Part shown: one piece after another, positions 14,855 to 22,582 of the stretch
Layout: the number at the start of each line of letters is the position of its first letter
Numbering within the stretch: position 1 is the stretch's first letter
Assembly: GCF_000719865.1 (NCBI RefSeq)
Contig: NZ_JOID01000045.1
Coordinates: 1-26,530, forward strand
Reading direction: 5' to 3'
Origin: Streptomyces albus subsp. albus
GTDB taxonomy: Bacteria > Actinomycetota > Actinomycetes > Streptomycetales > Streptomycetaceae
DNA length: 26,530 nt
The notes under the pieces: model-generated
The model's database searches: none
What the model saw: the letters and a program-made list of their open reading frames with translations, nothing else
What the model was told of the DNA's origin: nothing
Translations under genes and position numbers: made by a program

Positions 14855-14877
14855 CCCGGGCGCGTGCTCTGCCCGGG
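14855..14877. terminator. Candidate hairpin between convergent rskA and pterin dehydratase genes
   Basis: CCCGGGC (14855-14861) pairs with GCCCGGG (14871-14877) around a 9-base loop, in the 196-base gap between two convergent genes. The whole gap is GC-rich with several overlapping possible stems, so this exact hairpin is only one candidate. No gene is seen in the gap. Confidence 0.3.
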
Positions 14878-14970
14878 GCCGTGCCCGGCCGTCGTCTCCC
14901 GCTCCGTCCCCGGGCCGTGCCGGGCGCCGGGGCGCCGGGGGCGGAACAGGTGCGGCCCGGCCCCGGATCG

Positions 14971-15276
14971 TCAGGCCACCCGGTGTTCCACCGCGATCTG
15001 CTCGATGCGGTGGGCCAGTTCGGTGTCCAGTTCGGTGATCTTGCCGCCCGCGCTGTGGGTGTTCACCGACACCGTCAGCTTGTTGTAGCTGAGCGTCAGA
15101 TCGGCGTGGTGGTTCAGGCTCTCCTGGACCCGGGCGATCTCGGTGACGATCGCCGCCGCGGCCAGATGGCCCGCGAAGGTGTAGGTGCGCTCAAGGCGGT
15201 CGCCGGTGGACGACCAGCCCGGCAGCTCGGTGAGAGCGTCCTGGATCTCCTGGGGCGAGAGCGGTTGGGGTGCCAC
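14971..15276 (-). CDS. 4a-hydroxytetrahydrobiopterin dehydratase (pterin-4a-carbinolamine dehydratase)
   Basis: The 101-residue protein matches the PCD/DCoH family, which dehydrates 4a-hydroxytetrahydropterin formed by aromatic amino acid hydroxylases. The active-site block is ESLNHHADLTLSYNKLTVSVNTHSAGGKITELD, with His56, His57 and His74 as the expected catalytic histidines; Trp21 (PGW) is in the usual N-terminal place. Length is typical. GTG 15276 is chosen because GGAGGG lies 7 bases upstream; the frame upstream of it is open only by composition. No phenylalanine hydroxylase is adjacent, so its exact role here (pterin recycling or another pterin) is unknown. It is divergent from the XRE regulator, with 112 bases between starts. 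Confidence 0.93.
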   Translation of the reverse strand: MAPQPLSPQEIQDALTELPGWSSTGDRLERTYTFAGHLAAAAIVTEIARVQESLNHHADLTLSYNKLTVSVNTHSAGGKITELDTELAHRIEQIAVEHRVA

Positions 15277-15374
15277 GGGTCTTCCCTCCGTCGGATACCG
15301 TTCCTCCGCCTGCCACCGTGGCACGCCGCGTCCGCCGCGCGCCACGGCCCCGGGGCTCTGTCACTCTCCTCGGC

Positions 15375-15380
15375 TACCGT
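15375..15380 (+). promoter_or_regulatory. Candidate -10 element for the XRE regulator
   Basis: TACCGT ends 8 bases before the ATG at 15389, so the regulator mRNA could be leaderless or nearly so. No -35 element is obvious. A purine-rich GGCGG before the ATG is only a poor ribosome site. Confidence 0.35.
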
Positions 15381-15388
15381 CAGGCGGC

Positions 15389-16249
15389 ATGACGACGCAT
15401 GCGGGGGACACCGGAACGACCGCCCGGAACGGAGCGGGGGCGCTGCTGCGGGGCTGGCGGGAGCTGCGCCGGATCAGCCAGCTGGAGCTGGCGCTGCGCG
15501 CGGACTCCTCGGCCCGGCACATCAGTTTCATCGAGACCGGCCGGTCCCGGCCGAGCCGCGAGCTGCTGCTGCGGCTGGCGGGGCAGCTGGACGTCCCCGT
15601 GCGGGAGCGCAACGCCCTGCTGGTGGCCGCCGGTTACGCCCCGCAGTTCCCGGAGCGGCCGCTGGACGACCCGGCGCTGGAGCCGCTCCGCGCGGAGCTG
15701 GAGCGGCTGCTCGCGGGCTACGAGCCGTATCCGGCGTTCGTGGTCGACGGGACGTACACGGTGGTCGCCGCCAACCGCGGGCTGGCCGCGCTGCTGGAGG
15801 GCGTCGCAGCTCCGCTGCTCCAGCCTCCGCTGAACGCCCTGCGGGTCGCGCTCCACCCGGGCGGCCTGGCCCCGCGCATCCGGAACCACGCCGAGTGGCG
15901 CGGCCATCTGCTGGGCCGGCTGGAGCGGCAGCTGCCGCTGGTCCGCTCCGCACCGCTGCGCGCGCTGTACGAGGAGCTGCGCGACTACCCGGCACCGCCC
16001 GCGCCCGCCCCCGCTCCGGGCCGGGGGGCCGCGCCCGCCTCACCCGCGTCCGCCTCGCCCACCGCCGGGGAGCGGGAGCCGGTCGCGCTGCCGATGCGGC
16101 TGGAGCACGGCGGGCGGGTGCTCTCCTTCGTCTCGACCATCGCCACCTTCAACACCCCCATGGATGTGACGGTTTCGGAGCTGGCCATCGAGACGCTGCT
16201 GCCGGCTGACGCCGAAACGGGGGCATATCTGCGGGCCACGGCGCCCTGA
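15389..16249 (+). CDS. XRE-family regulator with MmyB-like ligand-binding domain
   Basis: The 286-residue protein has an N-terminal helix-turn-helix (about residues 15-75: LLRGWRELRRISQLELALRADSSARHISFIETGRSRPSRELLLRLAGQLDVPVRERNALLVAAGY) followed by an MmyB/MLTR-type ligand-binding domain (about 95-280, ending LSFVSTIATFNTPMDVTVSELAIETLLPADAETGAYLRA). Such regulators are common in actinomycetes and often control a divergent oxidoreductase. Here the divergent neighbour is the pterin dehydratase, a possible but unproven target. The ligand-binding domain contains an Ala/Pro-rich insertion at about 198-230 (PAPPAPAPAPGRGAAPASPASASP). ATG 15389 gives the usual family start; a longer frame exists from 15185 but runs back through the divergent gene. 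Confidence 0.9.
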   Translation: MTTHAGDTGTTARNGAGALLRGWRELRRISQLELALRADSSARHISFIETGRSRPSRELLLRLAGQLDVPVRERNALLVAAGYAPQFPERPLDDPALEPLRAELERLLAGYEPYPAFVVDGTYTVVAANRGLAALLEGVAAPLLQPPLNALRVALHPGGLAPRIRNHAEWRGHLLGRLERQLPLVRSAPLRALYEELRDYPAPPAPAPAPGRGAAPASPASASPTAGEREPVALPMRLEHGGRVLSFVSTIATFNTPMDVTVSELAIETLLPADAETGAYLRATAP

Positions 16250-16268
16250 GCCCCGTACACGCCGCATG

Positions 16269-16300
16269 CCCCGCACGCCCTGCACCCCGCACGCCCTGCG
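16269..16300 (+). repeat. Two tandem 16-bp repeats upstream of the desaturase
   Basis: CCCCGCACGCCCTGC occurs at 16269-16283 and again at 16285-16299, a period of 16 bases, just after the XRE regulator stop. There is no sign of a coding role. The 131-base gap otherwise holds the desaturase promoter region. Confidence 0.6.
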
Positions 16301-16344
16301 CCCCGGGGGGGCTTCCCCCGTACCGGCCGGCGGGCTGCCCGGAT

Positions 16345-16359
16345 GGAGGCAGTGCCTCC
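16345..16359. promoter_or_regulatory. Inverted repeat GGAGGC-AGT-GCCTCC before the desaturase
   Basis: A perfect 6-bp inverted repeat with a 3-base centre, ending 21 bases upstream of the desaturase ATG. With a -10 element near 16368-16373 (CACACT) it would cover the -35 position, where a repressor could block transcription. The regulator is unknown. Confidence 0.4.
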
Positions 16360-16380
16360 GGGTGCCGCACACTCGGTTGT

Positions 16381-17472
16381 ATGACGACAAGCACCGAGGC
16401 CCCGGGTACAGCCCGGGCCGCCTCGGACACGGTCCATCATCCCCGTACGGCGGAATCCGGCAGTGATTTCGCCCGGCTGGCGAAGCGGATCTCCCGCGCC
16501 GGCCTCCTGGAGCGCCGCCCCCGCTACTACGCGATCCGGTTCTCCGTGGTCGCCCTGCTCTTCGCGGGCGGCTGGACGGCCTTCGTGTTCCTCGGCGACT
16601 CCTGGTGGCAGGCGGCCGTGGCCGGCTTCCTCGGCCTGGTCTTCGGGCAGATCGCCCTGCTGACCCACGACCTCGCCCACCGCCAGGTCTTCCGCCGCCG
16701 GCGGCCCAGCGAGATCGGCGGACGGCTGTTCGGCAATCTCGGCATCGGAATGAGCTACGGCTGGTGGATGAACAAGCACACCCGGCACCACGCCAACCCC
16801 AACCACGAGGAGCTGGACCCGGACGTCGCCCCCGACATCCTGGTGTGGTCGGGGAAGCAGGCACAAAAGAGCCGGGGCCTGCCCCGGTTCATCGGCCGCC
16901 GGCAGGCGTATCTGTTCTTCCCGCTGCTCACCCTGGAGGGCTTCAACCTCCATGTGTCGAGCGTCCGGGCGCTCTTCGCCGGGGGGATGAAGCGGCGGGC
17001 CCTGGAGGCCGTCCTGCTCTCCGCGCACATCGCGGTCTATCTGGGCGCGCTGTTCCTTGTCCTCTCCCCCGGCAAGGCGCTGCTGTTCCTCTTCGTCCAC
17101 CAGGCCGTCTTCGGCGTCTACCTGGGTTCGACCTTCGCGCCCAACCACAAGGGGATGCCGACCTTCACCGGCGACGACCGGCCCGACTTCCTGCGGCGCC
17201 AGGTGCTCACCTCACGCAATGTGCGCGGCGGGCGCCTCATGGACATCGCCCTGGGCGGGCTGAACCACCAGATCGAGCACCATCTCTTCCCGAGCATGGC
17301 CACCCCGCATCTGCGCCGGGCCCGGGCCATCGTCCGCGAGTACTGCGCGGAGCTGAGCATCCCTTACCACGAGACCGGACTGATCGCCTCGTACGGTGAG
17401 GCACTACGCCATCTGCACGCCGCCGGCGCTCCGCTCCGGCGAGACGGGCGGGCCGCCGCTCCCGCCGCCTGA
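16381..17472 (+). CDS. Membrane fatty acid (acyl-CoA/acyl-lipid) desaturase
   Basis: The 363-residue protein is a di-iron membrane desaturase that inserts a double bond into acyl chains. All three histidine boxes are present: HDLAH (His96, His100), HTRHH (His133, His136, His137) and HQIEHH (His296, His300, His301), between hydrophobic segments near residues 55-90, 215-260 and others. The box spacing and the NHQIEHHLFPSM sequence place it with front-end/linoleoyl-CoA-type and DesA3-like desaturases; regioselectivity cannot be read from sequence. No Shine-Dalgarno site precedes ATG 16381, and a possible -10 element ends 7 bases upstream, so leaderless translation is plausible. A matching oxidoreductase, often found next to DesA3, is not adjacent. 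It is convergent with the holin-like gene. Confidence 0.93.
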   Translation: MTTSTEAPGTARAASDTVHHPRTAESGSDFARLAKRISRAGLLERRPRYYAIRFSVVALLFAGGWTAFVFLGDSWWQAAVAGFLGLVFGQIALLTHDLAHRQVFRRRRPSEIGGRLFGNLGIGMSYGWWMNKHTRHHANPNHEELDPDVAPDILVWSGKQAQKSRGLPRFIGRRQAYLFFPLLTLEGFNLHVSSVRALFAGGMKRRALEAVLLSAHIAVYLGALFLVLSPGKALLFLFVHQAVFGVYLGSTFAPNHKGMPTFTGDDRPDFLRRQVLTSRNVRGGRLMDIALGGLNHQIEHHLFPSMATPHLRRARAIVREYCAELSIPYHETGLIASYGEALRHLHAAGAPLRRDGRAAAPAA

Positions 17473-17500
17473 GCGGTACGGGCGGCCCGGCTGCGCGCGG

Positions 17501-19753
17501 TCAGCGGACGCGTTCGCCCGGGCCGTCCGCCGGGGGCGACAGCGGCGTCCCGGGGGCGCCGATCTCGGGCACGCCGGTCGCGGGACCGGTCCCGGGCGTG
17601 CCGGTCGCGTGGGCGCCGCTCGGGCCGGCGCCGGTGCCGGGTGCGCCGGGCCGGGCCGCGCCCGTCTCGGCCAGCCAGCGGCGCAACACCCCGTGCAGTG
17701 CCTCCGCGCCGGTGAGGATCTCGCCCCCCGGCGCCGGCGGGGACAGTTCGGCGGGCCGGAGCAGGAAGGCGTGGCCCTGCGCTCCGCCGAGTCCGCCGTG
17801 CGAGCCGATCTGCGCCTCGAAGGCGTGCACCCGCCCGGTCGTCGGGTCGTAGGCGGAGTTGACCATGATGTCCGCGGCGTGCGGGAAGGCGGCGGTGCGC
17901 CGGACCGCGTCCTCGGCCTCCGGGCCGAAGGGCGCCAGCGGGTCCGTACCGATGACGACGCCCTGGTCGAGCCGGTGCTCGCCGCCGTGCGGGCCCAGCA
18001 CCACGTCCCCGTACTCCTCGCTGCGCACCAGGACGAAGCCGATGCCGGGGTGTTCCGCCAGTGTGCCCAGCAGCGCCGGGTGGCGGCGGTCGATCTCCTC
18101 CCGGCTGACCCGGCCGGGCAGGTCGGGGAAGCTGATCAGGCCGAGGTTGCCGGAGCCGAGCACGATCGGCCCGGTGCCGCGGCCGCGCCGGGTCTCCCGC
18201 TCCTCCTCGTCGGCGCGGTGCAGCGCCGCCCGGGCCACCGCCCGCGCCTCGGCGCCGGTCACCTCGCGGTCGGCCCGCCGTCCGGTCAGCGGCCGGGAGC
18301 CGGACGGGCCGCCCCGGCAGCCGACGCGGACCAGCTCCTCCAGGGTGGTGCCGAAGGCGTCCGCGAACGTCCGGCCGGGGCTCTGCCCGTGATCGGAGAG
18401 CAGCACGATCCGGTAGGCGCGGGGCGCGTGGGCGGCGGCCTTGGCGAGGAGCCGGACGCTGCGGTCGAGCCGGGCCAGCACCTGCTGGGCGTCCCGGCTG
18501 TGCGGGCCGGAGTGGTGGGCCACCTCGTCGTAGGCGACGAGGTCGGCGTAGATCACCGAGCGCCCGGCGAACAGGTCGCCGATGACGGCGGCGACGACCA
18601 CGTCCCGGGAGACGACGGTCGCGAAGGCGCGGATGAACGGGTAGAGCCCGCCCCGCTTGACGCGCGGCTCGTCACCCCGCGTCCGGGCCCGCACGGACTG
18701 CACGATCTCGCGGAACACCTCGGCGGTGAAGGACAGGGCGGTGCGCGTGGCGTTGGCCGGGTCGGAGAAGTACGCGAAGTAGCCGGCCCGGGAGCGGATG
18801 CCGCGGCCCCGCCGGGCGGCCACGGAGAGCACGAGGGCGAGCTGCTGCGCGCCGCCGCTGAACAGGTTCCCGCGGCTGGCGCCGTCCTCCGCCAGCAGCC
18901 CCCGGTCGCCGGTGCGGTCGACGGCGCGGCGCTGGAGTTCGGCGACGCTGCTCGGGGAGGAGCACACCATGACGCGGCCGGTCTCCTTCTCGTACCAGCG
19001 GAAGGCGGGGACGTCGTGGTTGGTGCCGTGCAGGATGCCGAGCTGGCTGGCGCCGGTCTGGCTGGACCAGTCGGTGCGCCACATCGACAGCACGTGGCTT
19101 CCGCTCCCGACCCAGGACGCGACGGTCTCCATGACGGGCGGCAGCACCCGGCCGGTGCCGGGCAGGGTGCGGGGGCTGACGGCCTCGCTGAGGACGTCGA
19201 AGCCCACCCCGTCGAGCTGGAGGAAGAGGGTGCCCGGCCGGGCGGACGGGCCGCCCTCCCCGTCGCGCCGGGGGCCGGGCCGGTGCCGGTGGGCGAGCCG
19301 GCGGAGCCGCCGCCGGTAGGCGCCGTCGTCACGGACGGCGAGGGCGGTGCTGGTGGCGGAGGCGACGGCGGACATGATGGCGGCCACCGCCACGGCCGTC
19401 TCCGGCCCGGCCTCGCTGCCGCCGTCGGGGACCAGCCGGAGGGCGAGCAGCAGCATCGAGCCGTTGAGGAAGAACACCAGGACGCCGAGGAAGAACGCGG
19501 GCACCAGCAGCAGCGCGCGCACCAGCAGCGGCCAGACCAGCGCGCTCAGCAGGCCGAAGGCGCCGGCGCCGATGGCGGCCGTGCGGGCGATCGTCGTCGG
19601 GCTGTCGCCGCTGGGCGACTGGATGCGGAAGTCCGGCAGGATGCCGGCGAGGACGAGCATCGTGAGCGTGCTGACCGCCCACACCGCGAGCACCCGGAAC
19701 ACCGCGCCGCCGACGGCCCGCCACCATCTGCCTGGTACCACGCACGTTCCCAT
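17501..19753 (-). CDS. Phage holin IV-like membrane domain fused to alkaline phosphatase-like domain
   Basis: The 750-residue protein has four hydrophobic helices in its first ~140 residues (about 12-35, 58-75, 78-102 and 118-135) resembling the mycobacterial-type four-helix phage holin family. A soluble domain of the alkaline phosphatase/type I phosphodiesterase superfamily follows (about 175-680). Likely metal and catalytic residues are in LDGVGFD, TGASQLG, the DLVAYDEVAHHSG segment, LLSDHGQSPG and IGSHGGLGG. It probably hydrolyses a phosphodiester or phosphate monoester at the membrane; the substrate is unknown. The C-terminal ~65 residues are a Gly/Pro/Ala/Thr-rich low-complexity tail. 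The holin-like part is here a chromosomal membrane anchor and not evidence of a prophage. ATG 19753 is the first start; GTG 19741 is also possible. Confidence 0.85.
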   Translation of the reverse strand: MGTCVVPGRWWRAVGGAVFRVLAVWAVSTLTMLVLAGILPDFRIQSPSGDSPTTIARTAAIGAGAFGLLSALVWPLLVRALLLVPAFFLGVLVFFLNGSMLLLALRLVPDGGSEAGPETAVAVAAIMSAVASATSTALAVRDDGAYRRRLRRLAHRHRPGPRRDGEGGPSARPGTLFLQLDGVGFDVLSEAVSPRTLPGTGRVLPPVMETVASWVGSGSHVLSMWRTDWSSQTGASQLGILHGTNHDVPAFRWYEKETGRVMVCSSPSSVAELQRRAVDRTGDRGLLAEDGASRGNLFSGGAQQLALVLSVAARRGRGIRSRAGYFAYFSDPANATRTALSFTAEVFREIVQSVRARTRGDEPRVKRGGLYPFIRAFATVVSRDVVVAAVIGDLFAGRSVIYADLVAYDEVAHHSGPHSRDAQQVLARLDRSVRLLAKAAAHAPRAYRIVLLSDHGQSPGRTFADAFGTTLEELVRVGCRGGPSGSRPLTGRRADREVTGAEARAVARAALHRADEEERETRRGRGTGPIVLGSGNLGLISFPDLPGRVSREEIDRRHPALLGTLAEHPGIGFVLVRSEEYGDVVLGPHGGEHRLDQGVVIGTDPLAPFGPEAEDAVRRTAAFPHAADIMVNSAYDPTTGRVHAFEAQIGSHGGLGGAQGHAFLLRPAELSPPAPGGEILTGAEALHGVLRRWLAETGAARPGAPGTGAGPSGAHATGTPGTGPATGVPEIGAPGTPLSPPADGPGERVR

Positions 19754-19907
19754 CTCGCCGGTCCGCCCGCCCCTCCGGGCGTGCCCGCACCCTGAGGACG
19801 TACGGGCGCTCCCCAGCCTGTCACAGCGCGGGGCCCGGCACGGGCGGGCCCGGGCGGGGGTCGCGGAGCGCGGCGGCGCGGTTCGGCCACCCGGGGGCGC
19901 GCGGCCG

Positions 19908-20402
19908 TCACGGCGGGATGCCCAGGTCCGCGCGGGCGGCGTCGTAGAAGGCGGCCCGCGCGTCCCGGGCGGCGGCCACGGCCTCGGACCACGCCGCGGG
20001 GTCGCGCCCGCCGGCGCGGACCAGGCGGTGCATCTCCCGGACCGCGGCCGACCAGCGCCGGGCCGCCGCCACGGCGTCCGCCGTGCCGAGCAGCAGCACG
20101 CCCTCCCAGGCGGCGTCGCCCCGGTCGAAGGAGGCGGCGAGCGCGGGCTCCGCCTCGTCGGGGCTCAGGGGGTGGGGGTGCGGGTCGGCGCCGTGGTGGG
20201 CGGCGGCCCGCCAGAGCAGACTCGTCGTGGACTTCACCGCACGGGCGTAGTCGGCGTAGGCGGTGATACGCCGTTCGTCCCAGCGAACCTTCTGCTCCCG
20301 GCGGAACCGGGCCCGTTCACCCGCGGTCACGGCCACGTACGAACCGGCCGCACCGATCACCACGCCGAGCAGCGCCGGGAGCTGCCCGAGGAAGCCGCTC
20401 AC
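19908..20402 (-). CDS. Uncharacterised protein with N-terminal membrane anchor, coupled to panE
   Basis: I do not recognise a named family. The 164-residue protein starts with one hydrophobic segment (FLGQLPALLGVVIGAAGSYVAV, about residues 4-25), followed by a charged, helical, partly coiled-coil-like region (ERARFRREQKVRWDERRITAYADYARAVKSTTSLLWRAAA) and more Ala-rich helices. Membrane-anchored helical proteins of this type are common in actinomycetes, with no known function. GTG 20402 overlaps the TGA of the upstream reductase gene as GTGA, so it is probably the second gene of a two-gene operon. Confidence 0.78.
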   Translation of the reverse strand: MSGFLGQLPALLGVVIGAAGSYVAVTAGERARFRREQKVRWDERRITAYADYARAVKSTTSLLWRAAAHHGADPHPHPLSPDEAEPALAASFDRGDAAWEGVLLLGTADAVAAARRWSAAVREMHRLVRAGGRDPAAWSEAVAAARDARAAFYDAARADLGIPP

Positions 20403-21298
20403 CGCGCGGTGCGCTCCCGCAGCTCCGCGACGATCTCCGCGGTGAGCGGGGCCGGGAGGCCGAGGCGCTCGGCGGCGCGGAGCACCGAACCGCCGATCGC
20501 GTCGAGCTCCAGGGGGCGGCCCGCCTCGGCGTCGCGCTGCATCGAGGACTTCATGGAGCCGGGGGCGCCCTCCAGGAAGCCGAGGACCTCCCCCGGCTCC
20601 GCGGTGGCGCCCGCGGCGCGGGCGACGGTGCCGATCTCGTCGAGCAGGGCGAGCAGTTCGGGCCGCCGCTCCTCGCGGACCGCGCCGACGGTGCTCGCGT
20701 AGCGGGTGGTGAGCAGGGCCATCGGGGCGAGGAAGACCAGCTTGTCCCAGAGCAGGGCGGTCTCGTCGTCCCGTACGGTCGCGCCGAGCCCGGCCTCGCG
20801 CAGCAGTGCGGCGGTGCGGTCGAGACGGTCGCGGGGCACGGTGCGGCCGGCGAGTTCGATGGCGGCGAAGGGGCTGGTGTGGTCGATGCGGCCGGGGGCG
20901 ACGCGGGTGGACTCGACGCGGATCGTCGCGGCGGCCACCTGCTCCGCCGGGTAGCGCTCGCGCAGCGGGCCGAGGTGGTCGGCCCCGTTGAGCAGCGGCA
21001 GCACCAGTGCGCCGCCGATCGCCTCGGCCGGCACCCGCTCCAGGGCGTCGGCGAGCGCCGTCTCCTTGACGGTGACGAACAGCAGATCGACCGGTTCGCG
21101 CAGTCCGGTGTCCGCCTCCACCGGGACGTGGAACGCGCCGAAGCGCCCGCTGGTCACGTGCAGGCCGTCCGTGCGCAGCGTCCCGGCGGTCTCCGCTCCG
21201 GCGAGGCACACCACCCGGTGCCCCGCGCGGGCGAGCAGCGCGCCGACCAGTCCTCCGACGCCGCCCGGGCCCAGTACCGCCACTGTCGTTGGGGTCAC
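20399..21298 (-). CDS. panE: 2-dehydropantoate 2-reductase family protein (PanE/ApbA)
   Basis: The 299-residue protein belongs to the ketopantoate reductase family, which uses NADPH to reduce 2-dehydropantoate to pantoate on the way to coenzyme A. The sequence shows the Rossmann motif GPGGVGG (residues 10-16), Lys78 in VTVKET, Asn104 in LLNGAD, the catalytic Lys186 in WDKLVFLAPMALLT and Glu264 in SSMQRDAEAGRPLELDAIGG. All key residues are kept, so it should be an active reductase, though actinomycete genomes often carry several paralogues, not all of which make pantoate. GTG 21298 is preferred over GTG 21304 because AAGGAG (21306-21311) is 7 bases away from it and only 1 from the other. The promoter must lie within or beyond the tandem repeats immediately upstream. 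Confidence 0.9.
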   Translation of the reverse strand: MTPTTVAVLGPGGVGGLVGALLARAGHRVVCLAGAETAGTLRTDGLHVTSGRFGAFHVPVEADTGLREPVDLLFVTVKETALADALERVPAEAIGGALVLPLLNGADHLGPLRERYPAEQVAAATIRVESTRVAPGRIDHTSPFAAIELAGRTVPRDRLDRTAALLREAGLGATVRDDETALLWDKLVFLAPMALLTTRYASTVGAVREERRPELLALLDEIGTVARAAGATAEPGEVLGFLEGAPGSMKSSMQRDAEAGRPLELDAIGGSVLRAAERLGLPAPLTAEIVAELRERTAR

Positions 21299-21311
21299 GG
21301 TCACTCTCCTT

Positions 21312-21477
21312 GTCGCCGTATCGCCATGTCGCCTTACCGCGTCGCCCGCCGTACCGCGTTGTCCGCCGTACCGCGTTGCCGCCGCACCGCGTTGTCCGCC
21401 GTACCGCGTTGTCCGCCGTACCGCGTTGTCCGCCGTACCGCGTTGTCCGCCGTACCGCGTCGACGCCGCACCGTGCT
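21312..21477. repeat. Ten tandem 17-bp repeats between divergent genes
   Basis: Units of consensus GTCCGCCGTACCGCGTT run without spacers from 21312 to 21477. The central copies (21361-21377, 21394-21410, 21411-21427, 21428-21444) are identical, with one more differing only at its last base (21445-21461) and one only at its second (21344-21360). Diverged 16-bp copies lie at both ends and one in the middle (21378-21393). Because 17 is not a multiple of three, every frame is a nonsense 17-residue repeat. The array starts 14 bases upstream of the PanE-type start and lies in its leader or promoter. Its age gradient (diverged edges, identical centre) is typical of slippage or unequal crossover. Confidence 0.92.
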
Positions 21478-21802
21478 CCGGCCGCTTCCCGCCGGTGTCC
21501 CGGCCGCGGACACCGGCCCGGTCGCCGCCGCTGCCGCGGACGCTGTCACCGCCGCCGGCGCGGTTCCCGTGCTCCGGCCGCCCGTCACCCGCTCGTCAGC
21601 CGCCACCCGGGGCGGCCCCACCGTACCGACCGGCGGGTACGAGGGCGGTCGCGGGGCAGACGGTGCACCAGCGGTATGGCCGTCCGGAGGCGGTCGCCGG
21701 GCGCGGTCCCGGCGGCCGCCGCACCCGGCGCCGTACCCGGCCGTGCGGCTACGCTCGGCTGTGAGACGCCGCCGCGGCGGCGGGGATTCCGGGAGGTGGC
21801 GG
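21478..21802. other. Non-coding remainder of the divergent intergenic region
   Basis: No gene is supported in these 325 bases. They contain a strong hairpin (21491-21517), a second copy at 21567-21581 of the 15 bases CCGTGCTCCGGCCGC found at 21471-21485, a possible -10 element TACGCT (21750-21755) for the MBL gene, and a GC palindrome around 21767-21782 in its leader. The 15-bp direct repeat extends the repetitive character beyond the tandem array. Confidence 0.5.
21491..21517. terminator. Perfect 10-bp hairpin between divergent genes
   Basis: GCCGGTGTCC (21491-21500) pairs with GGACACCGGC (21508-21517) around a 7-base loop. The flanking genes diverge, so it cannot be a simple end-of-gene terminator. 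It could be a leader element of either gene, an operator, or an insulator; labelled by shape only. Confidence 0.4.
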
Positions 21803-22582
21803 GTGCCGGTCGAGATCACATGGTGGGGACATGCCACCGCGACGGTGACGGATTCCGGGGTCCGGGTGCTCACCGACCCCCTGTTCGTGCAGCGGCTGGC
21901 GCATCTGCGCCGCCGCCGGGGCCCCGTGCCGCCGCCCGAGGCGGCCCTGGCCGACGTCGTACTCGTCTCCCATCTGCACGCCGACCACCTCCACCCGCGC
22001 TCGCTGGCCCGGCTGGAGCCGGGCACCCGGGTGCTCGTGCCGCGCGGGGCGCTCGCCGCGGTGCCCGCGCTGCGCCGGCTGGCGGCCGGGACGCTGCGCG
22101 TCACCGAGGTCGCGCCCGGTGACGAGACGCGGATCGGCGATCTCACGGTGCGTGCCGTGCCGGCCGCGCACGACGGGCGCCGGCTGCCGTACGGGCCCAG
22201 CCGGTCCCCCGCCCTGGGCTATGTGCTCCACGGCGAGTCGACCACCTACTTCGCGGGGGACACGGGTTTGTTCGACGCGATGGCGGACGTGGTGGGCCCC
22301 TGCGATGTGGCGCTGCTGCCGGTCGGCGGCTGGGGCCCGTATCTGGGCAGCGGCCATCTGGACGCCTCGCGCGCCGCCCGCGCGGTCGCCCGGCTCGCGC
22401 CGCGGTGCGCGGTGCCGGTGCACTACGGCACGTTCTGGCCGATCGGCCTGGACGCGGTACGGCCGCACGAATTCCACTCCCCCGGCGAGGAGTTCGTCCG
22501 GCACGCGACATCGCTCGCCCCGGAGGTGGCCGTGCACCGGCTGGAGCACGGGCAGAGCGTGCGGCCGGAGGTCGCGCGGTGA
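21803..22582 (+). CDS. MBL-fold metal-dependent hydrolase (UlaG/RNase Z-like class)
   Basis: The 259-residue protein has the metallo-beta-lactamase fold with a complete metal-binding set: His57-x-His59-x-Asp61-His62 (SHLHADHLH), His123 (AAHDG), Asp153 (FAGDTG) and His207 (VHYGTF). The compact MPVEITWWGHATATVTDSGVRVLTDPLF start and lack of an accessory domain fit broad-specificity MBL hydrolases of the UlaG/NAPE-PLD-like group. The substrate is unknown. GTG 21803 has GGAGG 6 bases upstream. The stop overlaps the start of the DedA gene as GTGA, so the two are co-translated. The pairing with a DedA-type lipid transporter and a nearby second MBL enzyme hints at a lipid-related substrate, which is inference. 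Confidence 0.9.
   Translation: MPVEITWWGHATATVTDSGVRVLTDPLFVQRLAHLRRRRGPVPPPEAALADVVLVSHLHADHLHPRSLARLEPGTRVLVPRGALAAVPALRRLAAGTLRVTEVAPGDETRIGDLTVRAVPAAHDGRRLPYGPSRSPALGYVLHGESTTYFAGDTGLFDAMADVVGPCDVALLPVGGWGPYLGSGHLDASRAARAVARLAPRCAVPVHYGTFWPIGLDAVRPHEFHSPGEEFVRHATSLAPEVAVHRLEHGQSVRPEVAR

Noticed and set aside
17501..19753. Prophage because of the holin-like domain
   Set aside because: No integrase, endolysin, structural or attachment sequences nearby; the domain is part of a larger chromosomal hydrolase.
17396..19795. 799-residue open frame on the plus strand
   Set aside because: Antisense shadow of the holin/phosphatase gene; Gly/Ala/Val-rich translation without recognisable domains.
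21312..21477. CRISPR array
   Set aside because: Units are contiguous 16-17 bp copies with no unique spacers and no cas genes nearby.
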